DNA of 64,000 bases, from NCBI GenBank assembly GCA_944472155.2, contig OX235273.1, positions 84,004,793 to 84,068,792 on the forward strand, in the 5' to 3' direction. This document shows positions 25,201-38,678 of this stretch, piece by piece. Under the pieces are notes generated by a model, which searched no databases, was not told where the DNA came from, and saw only the letters and a list, made by a program, of their open reading frames with translations. This DNA comes from Trichobilharzia szidati (Eukaryota; Platyhelminthes; Trematoda; Strigeidida; Schistosomatidae). The position numbers and the translations under genes were made by a program. The first letter of the stretch is position 1; the number at the start of each line of letters is the position of its first letter.

Positions 25201-28200
25201 GAAAGGGGATGAAGATTTCGGCAAAGAATTTCTTCAGGTGATTGCATTTTGTAGCTGTACAACCAAGTATTCAATTGGGTCTAGATGAGAAACAAGAAAT
25301 CTATTCACGAGTAAGGAAACAGATCTATTCAGAGAAGAATATGTTCCTTCAACTACTATGTTATCTTTGTTTCCTTCATTTTCGCAAAGCGAAAATTTCC
25401 CCTGTTTCGCCTACTGGCGATATGCACCTGTTTCGTATGACAAACAGAAATATGAAGATTTATTTCACTCATATTGGCATAAAATGTTGATGGTAAACAA
25501 TATTAATCTGGGATAGTGTAGTCTTACGAGGAGCAGTTGAAAGAACTTGTCTGCCTAAACTATGTACTCTAATTTCAGGCTAATTAACAAAGTAGTTGTC
25601 TTCTTCTAACTGATGTATGTGTGTGCTAAATACCCCACAAGCGATGGGGCATGCCATATATTACTCATAGTTGCGATGAGCAGTTTTACACAACTCATAT
25701 CAATCAGCCAGTAGTGCCTGCCCGCCAGCCAGATGGAGGTGGGATGAACGACGGAAGGCTTTTTCTCTCGATTGTGAATTCGCTCATCAGGGGTACATCC
25801 GACCCGACTCAACTTAGAGAGATGAACCAGTTCAATACATCCCTTTTATGGTTAGGTACTCGGGCGAACTCGTGATACCATAAATCGAATTCACAATTTG
25901 AAAATTGCAAAGCAATTCGCAAATTTGGATTTCGATAATGTTAAGTTTCCACAGATTACTTCTGTAATGGAAATCATGAATTCGCAAAAAGTTATAACCA
26001 TTAGATTAGCACAAATGAGTGGTCAATTAGGGTAATCCATGAGCATCGAATATATGGTATTGTGTTGTTGATCCATCAGCCTTAATTATTACTCTTATTG
26101 CCATTATTCCATTGGTTTCCGAGTGGCATGCAGCTTCAGAGGCATATTTACACTTAACTCTGTTCTCTGTGGTCTCATTTTTCTGGCTCTACGACTGACA
26201 ATATTCTCCCCTTCTCTCTTCACGCAATTACTACCGTGTCGTCCTCAGACACACACTTAACTCGTCGCTCCAAATTCACCTTCCATTCAGTGGCCTGCCG
26301 TGTTGTGTTATGTAAAAGCGAAACATCTGCGTAGTCCAGATTTTCTGGTCTCTTTTCATAGGTAAGGCGTTTGCTTGTGTTCTCATTGGTTATCACAAAT
26401 ATCATCGGTGATAGTAGGCAGTCTTGTCTCACTTCTGTCTTCAATCCAGAAGCTTCTCTCAGTTCCCTGTTGTGGATCACTTGACACGCGGCATTGTCAT
26501 ATAGCTGCTGAATAGGGTTGACGACAGTTTGCCTTTCAAAAGACGAAGATGATTAGAGGTTAGACTATCATTCTGTGCTGTTATCGATGATCATACATAG
26601 CGCAGGAATTTTATTTGAATTTGATTTGCTTTATCTGGATTCAGCTCGTTATGGGTAGATTATGGCATGCAAACTATCTCACAGTGTTTCTGGAATGATT
26701 CGGAATTTGACAACTCAGCCCTCCTCCCAATCTATATGTAACTTCCTTCTCCAAACCTTCTGCAATTGTGGCATCGCCATAATTTCTGATGTCTGTGGAT
26801 CTGTTCTCAGTGCTACTGTGCGCTCCTGCAGCCTTATCTACTGGCTGTTAGAAGCTTTAATTTACTCAATGCTTCTGATTTCACTGGAAGACTGGTGTTC
26901 ACCACGAATGATGCTGCTTTGGATGGTAACTATCGACGCGTTGCAAGTGACGGCCAACTCGATAGCCCTCTGAATGTGACTGGCTCACAGTATCCTTAAA
27001 TTCTTCTTTTTAACGATCAAGTTGCCCACATTAACTTCCATTGGTTTCATCTGTGTTGGTAGCTACCTTGGTAGCCAGGCTCCTTCCTATCTGATATATT
27101 TATCTCAGACCCATATTTATAATAACCAGTGTTTCAATAGGTATCTAGAATGATAATTGATCACAATTATCAATATTATCACCACTAACATTAGGTTTTC
27201 AAATCACAGAGAAGGCAAAACTACTATTGTTATGATCAATAGTGTTATAACTATGATAGTAGTATCAATGTTGAATGAGGATATCTAATTGATATGTGGA
27301 TAGCATTTCAATTATTGTTCTGGTTATTGTTATCAGTAACGGTTCAACCAAAGTAAAGGTGTTTTGTTGGTGATACAGAATAACTGAATGCAATGAAAAG
27401 AAAAATATGCCTTAATGCTTGAGCGAGAAGGAATTAATGAAGTGGACTTCATACTAATAGTCTGACCGATATTTGTGATAGAATTCAATCACTAAATTCA
27501 AATGTTTGCAAACACCTTCAGCTTCAGGATAAATGGAGTGGACTACTGCAATACAAGATGTATTAGTCTGATAGATACCGGGACATCCTTGATACTGGGA
27601 TCCAACGAAGTGGTGGATGAGATTAATTCCAGACTTGGCGCCACGGAGAGTGGCGATGGAGAGTACGTATTCGACTGCAGTAATATTGACAAGCTCCCTC
27701 CAATTGAGATTGTCTTCACGAGAAGGAAATATGTGCTTGAGGCGAAGGATTACATAGTCAAGGTAAGCACGAGTATCCAGTTCAATTTTGTGGTGTTTTG
27801 TGAATGTGACACGCAAGTGCAAACTCTTACTCCATGTATGAGAATCCAACGCATTTAAAATCCTCAGAAGTGCAGTGACTTTTGTTGTTTGCAGTAACGT
27901 ATGAATGCGAATTCCTCATAGTCCATTCAGTTTTATTCTGATGTGATTTTGTGCTGATTGAGTCCTAGTCATTCGCTACAATTTTTCTACATTGGGCTGA
28001 CAACGTCGATTGATGGCTTCTCAGCACTAGTAATAACCGCTTTTGAAATGATATGTTCACTCACTCGTTATCATAGTCTCCGATTTACTGACTGCCTGCA
28101 CGGATATTGACTGTGCTTATTCAACCCACATTATAGACAGTAGATCCGTGTTGTATGGGAGATGAACAGCTTTCTTCGCAATGTTTATGCATGATAAAAT

Positions 28201-28970
28201 GGAAATTATCTAAAGTAGCATATTCGCTTCTTCACTCCATTTTCGGACTTAATCCTATTCTGGATTGCTTTTCTGTCCAACAACATCAAACATGATCTTC
28301 TATTGATATTGCTGCAACATAAGGTCACTAAGCATGCTTCCGCCATCAGGACCACTAGAACGTGTGGTCTTGACTTTGAATGTGCCAATAGGTTCACACT
28401 AACGCAGTCATTTATTTCATCTATCTGTGCCGATTGTAAATTACCACAGTTTTCAACCTCTTATCAACTCCAGCTTCATCTATATGATGTACGGTCAAAC
28501 AATCTTGACCAGGTGTTAGGTCTTCGATTATTCTTCACAATTGCATACAAATGTTCCACTCCCATTCTGACGCTGTTTGTATGTATGTAATCATCCAATT
28601 CAATTGACATATTTCTGTTAAACTTGAAGTATTAAAATACAGCTAATATCTTTGGCTGTGTCGATGTAACTGATAATTCCGTAGTTTCTAAAACGATTTA
28701 ATTAATTGACGAGGTAGATTCAGCTTGTGATACATTGAATCTGATTTTTCATTTCATGATTTCGAAGTGGAAACAGTGCATACAAGATATTTTATTTTTC
28801 GGTTTCAGGATTCCAACCTGTTCTTCACACAATGCGTGTCACCCATCGCGAGTAATGACAACATACATCCAGGATTTTGGGTTCTTGGCGATGTATTCAT
28901 GAAGAAGTTTTACACCGTATTCGATTTCGGTGAGAGGAAGATACGATTGGCTGATGTTAACGATGGATGA
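22235..28970 (+). CDS. Gene B: intact six-exon pepsin-family (A1) aspartic protease, cathepsin D-like
   Basis: Predicted secreted or lysosomal aspartic endopeptidase of 388 aa. Exons: 22235-22432, 23783-24025, 24065-24264, 25006-25128, 27522-27762, 28809-28970; all introns are GT-AG and phases agree. Exon 1 gives a signal peptide ([15 protein letters not shown]) and a short propeptide. Exon 2 holds the first catalytic motif DTGST (Asp87), the KSSTY stretch and an NGT glycosylation site. Exon 3 holds YDGTIGMS. Exon 5 holds the second catalytic motif DTGTS (Asp273). Exon 6 ends with the family's C-terminal strand ([18 protein letters not shown]) and a TGA stop. The flap keeps its Tyr (aa 132), but the usual GSG is replaced by MDS. 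The start was chosen because ATG 22235 opens the signal peptide and matches gene C. Exon 1 is in the palindrome spacer, exons 2-6 in the right arm. Intron 2 is only 39 nt. Exon structure is inferred without transcript data. Confidence 0.87.
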
Positions 28971-29913
28971 GGCTTGTTGTGCCGAAATCAGCCACTGCAG
29001 TTTGCAAAGTAATTTGAGGACTTCTTATTTGCACAAATGATTTCTCCTTCAAGATATTTTAGAAACTGGAAAAATGTGGTAAATATATCTTTCAACCTAG
29101 TCTTTGATATGTGACATTGTAATGACTGTGAGGAGTAGCCTCGTTTAACTGCTTTGAATATTTGAAATCTAACTTTACACAAAGACCACTTCATGATAGA
29201 AATGAACATTGATTATTCTAGAATGATGATTGCAGTAATTAAGCCATTTAGTTGTTTAAATCAATTGCTGAGTATTTAGTTTGCTTATCGATAATTTACG
29301 AAGTTATAAATGGTATGCACTGAAACCTGCTAAAGTCATTCCACTTTGGATGACTATTTTAACATATTAGAAGTGATCAACAGCATGCACAGTTCGGTCT
29401 TCGATGAGCGAAACGCAGGATTCCGTTGAGGTAATTCAAAGTACATGTCATGCTGGTTGCGATTTCATGAGCTTCACTAGTCTTGGTGTTCATGACATTC
29501 GAATGCAGTTCAAGCTGCTTCCTTATTCACTGCATCGGACAAATTTCGAGACATTAGAAAGTACTCTGAGTATTCCCATTTATGCTGTTTCAATGTTCCT
29601 TTTGTTTTCCAACAAAAACATTTGCTCATAGTTTGAACAGAATACGACACATCGAATGCACTAGACGACATCATCTGCGATATCTGCTAAGCATTTCGCT
29701 TTGTCGGGAGTCACTTTGCTTCCACATGCCATGTTTGCTTTCGTATTGTTCAACTGTGATAAATAACTGGAGTTGGATTTCACTTCCTCCTGGGACACAT
29801 ATATGATATCTTCACATGGAGATCAGGCTGGAATGAGAAGTTTGAGAAGTAGTTTCCTGCAGATGTTTGCATTCTGCCATGGTGGTCGAGTAGAAGTTAG
29901 TTACTGAGATTAT
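22521..29913. repeat. Right inner arm of the palindrome (near-identical)
   Basis: Inverted copy of 11985-19377, starting sharply at GTATGAAATT (22521), 88 bp inside intron 1 of gene B. It carries gene B exons 2-6. The outer edge is where the sequence changes from almost no differences to frequent substitutions and short indels, around 29913. Confidence 0.95.
26178..26978 (-). mobile_element. RTE LINE relic inside intron 4 of gene B
   Basis: Exact mirror of 14920-15720, antisense to gene B within the 2.4 kb intron 4 (25129-27521). The same degraded YADV catalytic motif is present, so insertion and decay came before the last homogenisation of the arms. Confidence 0.65.
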
Positions 29914-32219
29914 TATCGCCGCCTGGATTTGAAATGATTCTGCAATCGGGTTAAGAGCCAATCGCAGCAAGGCGTTTCCCTCAACTAATGAGAAATGAGA
30001 TGCAATTGGCGGCGCTTTCAAAACAGCCGATATAAAAGATTGGGAGACATACCGTCATCATCTCTAGTGTCTGTATTCAGTGGTAGAGTCCACTAAATGG
30101 CGAGTATTTCCCTGATTCTGTCACAAAGGAACGGTGTACTATCAACTTTATGTATCTGTCTCCTGTACTCTGAATCCAAGCAACACTAGTGATGTTTCTC
30201 CCTCAAGAACCAGATGAATAAATGAATGCTTGTGTCATGGGAAGTCACAAGATTGCAGCCATTCACACATTTTCATAATCACACAGTCTTGCTCATTCAT
30301 CATCCGTCTTCATCTCCATGATTTCCTTCCAGATTTGACATTATTGTTCAGATTTGTGATCCTCTCATCTTGAAACTGTGATCATAGCAGGCACAGTGAG
30401 ACAGGGAAACATAGATCTGAGTCTCATGAATTCACTATTCACAGCTGATAATAAAAGCGATGGGGTCTGAACATTATCCCGAATAGGCAAATAAGTCTCA
30501 CACATCAAAATTCTGGTATTTCAGACACTGAGACATCCGCCTAACATAATAACAATAACGGCTTCATTGAGTGCAAAATGTTCACACAATATTCAGAATA
30601 TGTAGCATAGTCTATCGCGTAATGTTTCCTCTTCATACAACATCTTCCAGCAAAATAGCAATCTAAGGTTACAGCATGTGACACAGTGCTGGTCGATCTG
30701 AAGAATGAAATAATCCCTCATGGTATTTTGTCCTCGTCACCGAAAGATACTTAGGAGTAGATTGGAAGCCAATTATAATTGTGCGTGAATGCATTCGGAA
30801 GCTCAGGGACATAATTGAATGGTTGAATTAAGGAGAAATATAGAAAATTGTATGCATTGTGTGGGATGAAAGTTCAGGTAGTTCAGCAATTCAAGCAGGT
30901 CGCTGTTCACACATTCAAATAAATCCTAATTTGCTAACATGCTAAATCTGTAAGATTTACTCCACTGATTTCAAAAGATTATTTGAATAGTCCCTGTACA
31001 TTGTTGGTGTAATGGTGCTATCCATCTCTGCAGTAAAGTATGCGAGGATGACGAAACATCTTGCAAATCACTGATGCATTTCTGAAATACACCAATTCGA
31101 AATCATTGATTGTAGTTCGGGAGATGTAAAAGATTAGATCTTTCGAGAGATGTATAAATTATTTCTCAGAAACACACCAAATGTGGTCTATTTGCGTCTA
31201 AGTACATCTTTCAACCAGGGTTGATATGCTTAACATGAATGCATATCGCGGATATCTTCAGTTTCCCACGAAGTAAATCAATTAGTGACTATCTCTCACA
31301 GTCAGATTCAGCTAAACATTGTGTCTGGCTGGCATCAATTTAGAGCATAACCAGAGGTGAAGGCATCACCTGGCGACCTGATAACTACTGTGATAGCGTC
31401 AATGGATGTCCTATGTAGCCATTGTTGTTATTATTTATCGAATTATTAGTCATAGAAGCACTGACTACGGTAACCAGGAGAACTTGCATTTCTCTAAATT
31501 ACACAGATAATATAACCTGTTTGAATTAGCATGCAAACAAATGCAGTCTTCTAGACACACTGAGTGCAAATATGAGAACTCTTGTTACGTAGTTCACTGC
31601 ATTTAAGTGTAAAGTGGTGGCACACGGAAGAGTAGAAATTGGATTCACCAAACGTTTGTAGGTATGACACTCTTTTCTGTTTCTTTTTAATTCCCTATAC
31701 ACTTACGAATACAAATCTCGGACAATTGGCCCCATGTATAAGTCACTACTAGGAAAAGTATGTATGTTGGCGCATCACTTGAACAACGAATATAAATCCC
31801 CCGTATGATGTCAGCATTCGTCAGAAAACCATGTTACTGCAGTGGACAATTTCGATAATGAAATATGGATGACCAGAAACAAAGATAGGTGACCTGGAAA
31901 CATTCTGAAGTTGTTATGACGACGGTGGTTGAAGGAAACGGTGCCAAATAACCACTTCATCAAACCGTATCACCAGTGAGATGTACCTACTGATTGACTG
32001 GCATTGAAACTAGAGAATTCGAAGAGAAATAGTAATCTCAATTAGATTGTTTTTCATTAATTTATACTGTTGAGCTGTAATTCTGTTACCCACAGTGGCA
32101 TCAGAACAATTTCAGTATCAACATGGATATTATTATCATTCCCTAAATGATTAACCTGAAAAGAAGGCGTATTAGAATTTCAGTGATTTTTTTTCATCTC
32201 ATCTGCTGAAAGTATATTT

Positions 32220-33590
32220 TTCATTCAAAACTCTGTGTTTATCCCTAACACATTCCTATTGTGAGCAATACTCCCCCTCAGGCAGTCATCCTTCAGTAAT
32301 CATTTCTAAACACTCTTTGTCGATAGGAGTCAATCTTAGGAATGCCTAAAACTATGCAAAACATGTTTCACGAATTCCTAACTTTTCTTGTGATATAAAG
32401 TTGAAAAATATTTTCAGCTGAGTGCCATTAATGTATGACATCCATTAGTGCTGAACCACGTCCACTTCGAAAAACTGTGAAATGGTTATCTACTATAATG
32501 AGTCTTCGCTGATTATATGATTAGTGTGAATTCTCATACACCATACACTTATCAGCATTATTACCTCATATTATTATTATTTCGCTCAGTCTTTCGACAG
32601 TACATTTTCATGTAAATGAAACGACACACAGTTGTGATAACAAATTGTACGATGTGACTTACAAACACACCACATTTTTCAACATGAACTTCGCCTTCTA
32701 GTAACGCGATTCTAATTTAATAAACAGAATTATCGTTTTAGCGTGTTATCTGTTAATGTGGTAGTGTTAGCAAATTACATTACATTAAACTTTTCAAGAT
32801 GGACTTCGGATCACAATAGCGCTATTCTAATATAATAAACAGAATTACTGTTTCGATTCTATAATGTGTTAATGTGTAAGTGTACAACTTGTGATACACA
32901 CGATCCTTCACAAACTGCATTGAAAAAAGTCAGAGATGAAATAAAGTTTCAATGAATTGTTCAACAATTTATCGCAAAGTTCGAAATACTTGAAATTTTG
33001 AAATGAATCATTTTTTATGTTATAACTTATAATTCACATGTGGTATGATCTCTACTATACGAGGGACAAAGTCAAGTCAAACAAATTTACACTTCACATT
33101 TATCGTTATCGTGAAATATTAAATGAGATGAACACTCTGTTCAGGTTTGGATACTTCGTTTACTGTGTACTACTAATACAAAATAATAAAATCAAAACGT
33201 GTAGTTCAGCGAAGAGGCTCTTTTTGGCGAATTCAGTCTCTCTAGCTGTACAGTCGCAATTATTCACAATTTTTCCTGAGAGAGGGTGGTGACGAAAGCG
33301 ATGAGTTGTCTTCATGATAGGTGTTGATATTATTCAATGCATAAGAAGAGTTGAATAAGTGTCTTGGAGTTACTTAATGAGGTGAATAATAATTCAATGA
33401 ATGAGTAGTAATCAGAATGCGCATAGAAACGAAGGAAAGTATGCAATTATTTTAGCAATAATAATAATAGTAGCTTTATTCTGCACATTGTTTATATAAT
33501 GTACAGGATTTCCACCAGGGTTTATTCTGTGATATTTTCCCTTGTCCAGGATGTCCAGGTAAAATATTAATTGACAGTGGATCGTGTGAC
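32220..33590 (+). repeat. Low-copy block, right arm copy
   Basis: Mirror of 7690-9060. The open frame is 33038-33292 (+, 84 aa). Similarity to the left copy is high, a few percent different by eye. Confidence 0.65.
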
Positions 33591-34042
33591 ACTGTGCTAT
33601 CCGACCTGAAGCGAAAACCGATCCCACATAATACGTCTTCTTTGTCTCCTTCGTGAAATGCATCACATTTGGTTGAATGACAATTATAAAATCTTCAGGA
33701 GTACATTTCGCGTACCAAGGACACAACCGAGTCAGAGTTATCACATATAGTGTGATAGGCTGCCACCTATGATTATGCTTTTCCTTATGTTGAATAGAAA
33801 CTTCTGAATCATCAGGTTGTATACATCACGAATGCTAGCCAGAGTAACTTATTCCATTATGGGTCATAATTTATTAGATTTAAACAAACTGAACAACGAC
33901 GATTATATTCCATATATTGATTACAAGAGTTTTCGGTTGACTCAATTTCAAGCAGGTCATCTCTAAAATGTTGTAGTTTTGAAGAAATACGAGTGTTGTC
34001 AGGAGTTAGAAAAACAACAGACAGAAATCGAGTGAGTAGAAT

Positions 34043-34258
34043 TCAACCAAGTTTTGACCATTCTAGAAGAAGTGATTGGATAATTTTCTTTTGTATGCAC
34101 AGTTTCGATTTCTCTAATTGAGTGGCTGAGGCTCCATCAATGTCAGGGAGATTAAAGACCATTGCCTTCGCTGGGTCGCCCTTTACTTTGTAGATTACTT
34201 TGAGGGAGTTGTTTGTTGAGACCGAATAATCAGTATTGACGGGGTGTTGGATTGCCAC
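34043..34258 (-). mobile_element. Penelope-like element C-terminal tail (right arm)
   Basis: Mirror of the 6989-7225 fragment with small indels (an added NSLK segment) and LCIQKKIIQSLL at the end. Confidence 0.55.
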
Positions 34259-35568
34259 ACTCCTTGTACAGCCACCACAAACCGTCTGTAAAATAATAAT
34301 TCAAAGGATGCAGTTAGATAGTCGAACCAAATTATGATATTATTATTCATTACTTGCATCAAGAATGGAACGTTGTGATTCAAGTGCACATCTCCAATCC
34401 ACTTCGTTCTCTACACACAAAACTTCATTTCCTTAGCATTTGATCTTCATTCTCTATCTCACCTTTGCACTTTTAAGGCACCACTTCTCATTCATCATCC
34501 ACCCGGGGATCACAATCAAGTGAGATGCCACTTGAAGTGCCTCATGAGCATATTTCCATTCCAACTCCGTTTCACCCTGTATATTTGTTCAGTAATAGGT
34601 TGATGGTTATTTCACTGAACTGCTAGACCACCTCGTTGCTTATCCTTCCCAAGCAGTCATGTGATCTGCAGTGTGGAGATCAATGACGCTTTCAATGACT
34701 CAAGCCTTAGCACTTTAGACCACATATTTTGTCTTGACTGTAGTGTTGCGATATCATGTGTCTTTCTTTATCTTCAGTGCAGACTATTTTCACATTGATT
34801 ACAGAGCAATGAATGCCTGCCTCATCTTCCCGATTTAATCCTATTTGACTCTGATGTCCTTGCCCATGCCACCTACAGCTGAAAACATACTGATTAGGTC
34901 AGATGAGTGAAAGAAGTGAATTCACTCAAGGTTCTCTCGTTGATGTTACTGAATGTTGTTGTTTCTGGTTTGATAACAACTCCCCCCTCTCTGTCCTGTC
35001 TTTGTTCACCTGACGTTCAATCTTCACCGCCTCTCTTGCAAACTTGCTGCTCCACGGTTGCATATTTTCGCGTTTTTGCACTTTGTGGCATGTTAAATTC
35101 ATTCCTGGTGAATGCACCATAAATGTCGACATCCTCGGTATGAAAGAGTTAAGACGTCAGTGAGTCACCGGATCACTGCTCGTCAAATGAAAACCGAATT
35201 CCTCAAACCGAAATTATTGATTTCAATACTGGTTCAGCTTATTTGGAATAACACACAGTGATACAGTGTCAAAAACTGGACGACATCTAGACCACAATTT
35301 ATTGTTCATATTCATATCAGTTTATTCTCATGGCTTCATAATTTGCTTTCTATACTTTCTCTCTTTCTCTCCCTCTCTCTTGTTCTCTTTCCTTCTCGTT
35401 TTTATGGAAATTATCCATTTACTCGGTAAAGCGTTGCATCATTTGATGAAGATTCAGGGATTAGCGTCTCTCTCCACCTAACTATATTATTACTTTTTAT
35501 TACTTTCAACTTATTGGGTGATTGAATGCAAGTGAATGTGTTGCAGTGGTTGAGGATTCTTCTAGTTT

Positions 35569-35790
35569 TTATAACGTATCATGGGCAATCATTCTGGATC
35601 CAGTTGAATTCCTATGTTCTGATAGTATAATTGAACCTAGTCTACTGGTTTGACCTACATAATTGACCTCGCAGTCATTACATGGTGTGCAATGTCTGCA
35701 CCGAAAATATGGAAAATCGGAATGAAAAACATGTGGGAGTAAGGCTATATGAAGATGTTTGCTAACTACTTTTCCACACATTAACCACAA
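35569..35790 (-). mobile_element. Penelope-like GIY-YIG endonuclease fragment (right arm)
   Basis: Mirror of 5489-5710 with a few substitutions (for example LGSIILSEH instead of LDLIRLSEH). Same interpretation. Confidence 0.6.
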
Positions 35791-35915
35791 ACACCGCTGG
35801 TCTCACAAATATTTATGATGGCTTTGGAGAGGAATATTCCTTGAAAGCTAATAATAAATTGATAGAAGTCACAATCCATGATAGAAAGTAACCATACACA
35901 TAGTTCTTATTTTAG

Positions 35916-36103
35916 CTTAACTGAATAATCTTTTACCTCCAACACATATATGCTCCGCTTGAAGGTAAACTCAATAGGTGGAAGGCCTGAAATGAGTGTT
36001 GATTCTCTTCACGATTGTACTAGTATCAATTCTCGAAGAAGTTCCAGTGTCCATGGCGGCGAAATATGTTTCATCGGAATGCTCCATTCCATTCATTTTA
36101 ATG
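35916..36103 (-). pseudogene. Lone exon-5 relic of an aspartic protease (right outer arm)
   Basis: Mirror copy of the exon-5 relic at 5176-5363. Partner coordinates sum to 41279 here. It has the same internal deletion and the same lost donor, with a few private substitutions (the stretch following the catalytic motif differs). The decay therefore came before the inverted duplication of the outer arms. Confidence 0.68.
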
Positions 36104-36811
36104 CTGAATTCATTGAAAATTAAATGTGAAAATCACTACCACTGCGCTACAGATAGATTTTATCTCTCACACCAGTTGAGTAGACTTTCATCAAAACTAT
36201 GGAGAGTGAACTGTGGTTAGGCGAATACTCCCCTCTGTTTGATTTATCCATGAGGAATAGATTAGGTGAATGGAAGATGATGAGATAACTCTGTGCCAGT
36301 AAACATTATTGATCCTTGCATACCCAATACTTCAATACCTTTCTCAATCTGATTTAGGGATTTGTAACAGATGTCTCATCTGTGTTTCAAATGATGCAGT
36401 TACCCGAGCCGATTTCAAATCAGTTAATTCGTGTTTCAATACCGGTCAAGCGGATTGTCCTGTGCACCAACACTGGGCATAACCCTAAAACAAGTTGTAT
36501 GTACAGGTTTCAAATGAACCAAATTGAGCAACAGACTGGTTGGCTTCAGCTAACACCAAGTTGACCAGACTATAGCTCACCAGAGGGATGGCGTACTGAA
36601 CATAAAGAATCAGCAGAAAGGAATGAGAAATTAGCTAGCTACACAACCATCGTCAGTAGTCAATTCATAATCACAATCAATTCGTTGAAATAGTTCGTAG
36701 AAGATGCAACATTATCTGTACTAGACCGACACACTCAACTAACTACAAATGTCCAAACACTTCATTTTGTGATATCACCTATGCAGCAATAGAACATAAA
36801 TATTTATACAG

Positions 36812-37378
36812 GTTTAATTCCTTATATGCACAAAATAATCAAGTTATCATTTGAACCACCAAACTAGTTTGATAGGTTGCAGATGGACTTTCGAATCCCC
36901 TGTGAAGTGTTCAGAATTAATGCCAATGTCAATTCCCCACCAACGGTCTCATCCTACCATCTCAAATTTACGCGAAATGCTCAATTTATTTCACTGTATT
37001 TAAGCGAGTGAGGCAATAAATTTAGTCCCATTTTATGCAGTGAATCAAGGCATCAAGATTATTCACCGTAATTAGAATAATATAATTAGGTGAATACACC
37101 CAATTCATTTCCATCAACTCATACAGCATGCAGCATGACACTTACCTTGTAACATATTCGAATCCATCTGGCATGCGCTTTACCTGGAAAGGTCGGCTGT
37201 TCTAGTTACACACGGTTGGTTGGATTGGTGTGTTATTTCATGCCTCAGTGCCTGAGCCATCACCACCAACGAGACTTCATTATTCTATCATCAAGACAAA
37301 GATACGTAAGCGTTTAGTTCAAATCGATGTTTCTGAATAAGAAATATGATTAGTCCCCCGATAACCACCAGTCGACTT
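36812..37378. other. Right-arm-specific insertion
   Basis: The left arm runs straight through the matching point (about 3740-3766), while the right arm has about 567 bp extra. No coding frame or known element is recognised in it. Confidence 0.55.
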
Positions 37379-38476
37379 ATGGCATTCCGTGATTAACTGC
37401 CTGTGTCACTGCGTTTATAGTACGATCCCATCTTTGGCAGATGACTAGTATTATTGGGTGTACTCCGTATGCAATCTCAGGGAAATCGGCTTCGTCTTCT
37501 GATGGAGATAAAATGTCAACCAACAAATTTCCTTTCAAAAACTGGATACATTTGTCCCTCTTCATGATTTTAAATGCAGTCAGAGAGATAATTTCAGGAG
37601 AATAAGATGGTACCATCATTGATTTCGTTGGCTTCTCATTTTCTGTTTACAGTCTAAAGAAACTACTAGACTTATGTATAGAACAATTTTAACATGCTTA
37701 CGCATTTTCTATGGATGGTCTGTAATTATTAGATTTGTTTTTACGAGATGATCACGGATTGATATCAGTTAGAGAACCAATGAAATGTTTCATGATGTCA
37801 GTTGACAGGATGCTCCAAACTGAATGAACAGTGTTCAGTAAATCAAACTTATCTAGTTGTTACCCAGAGATTTCAAGTTCGAACAAAATTATTGTGTGCA
37901 TGCAGTGATGAAGGAGTGGGGTGATAAAGACAAGAGGTGGGTGTCCTCGATCGCCATAGTGCCTAGTTATCACTTTCGACATATAACTGTTGACCTAGTA
38001 GATGAGTTCTGCATTAATCTAACGTACACATCATCTCTAAACATTCATTGTCGACCGCTGAATACTGTTTTTCCCTATATGTTAGCGGATGACTGACATA
38101 TTAGACAACTCAGTCAATCCTGGGCTCGAGTTCCATGGTCACCTGCACTCATGAATACAGTGAAATGTTTTCCAGGTACAGCCAGTTTGAACTTAATTCT
38201 CTGGAAGTCTGAATGCTGTTAATTACAGTCGAATATACTCTGCGAGTCTTCTGACCAGAAAAATATGGAATGACCTTGTAGTCTGTAATACCACGATTTC
38301 GTTCTCTAATCCCTGACTGGAATGTTCTTTATTGCCAACATTTTGTCAGGGGGTGATTTTTTCCTACCGTTCCCCATTTCATGTTCTATCAGCTCCTGCA
38401 CGTCATCCAACTATGTGGTGGTTTTGCATCCCTTCAAAGACACCCTCACAACTTACTGTTTGCAGACCTGTGACCT

Positions 38477-38678
38477 TTATTTTATTTTTATTTTTTTTAT
38501 TTTTGGTTACAGCTTGATGCCACACCGTATTTTCAGTACAAGTACGGCATTTTCAGCATGGATATCGGTAGCCCAAATTTTTCAGGCCGACCATAGATAT
38601 CGGGTGTGCGTCGGCAGGCGATCGAACCCCGGACCATGTGCATGGTCGGCGAAAGTCCTAACCACTGTGCCACCGATC
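38477..38678 (-). mobile_element. tRNA-derived SINE, present only in the right arm
   Basis: The minus strand begins at about 38678 with an exact A box (TGGCACAGTGG), then a B-box-like GGTTCGATC, a tRNA-unrelated body and an A-rich tail (AAAATAAA repeats, plus-strand T-rich 38477-38504). The left arm has the uninterrupted target (gtgcaag joined to gtcacagg, near 2300-2312), so insertion followed the inverted duplication. No clear target-site duplication is seen. It differs from the SINE at 19452. Confidence 0.65.
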
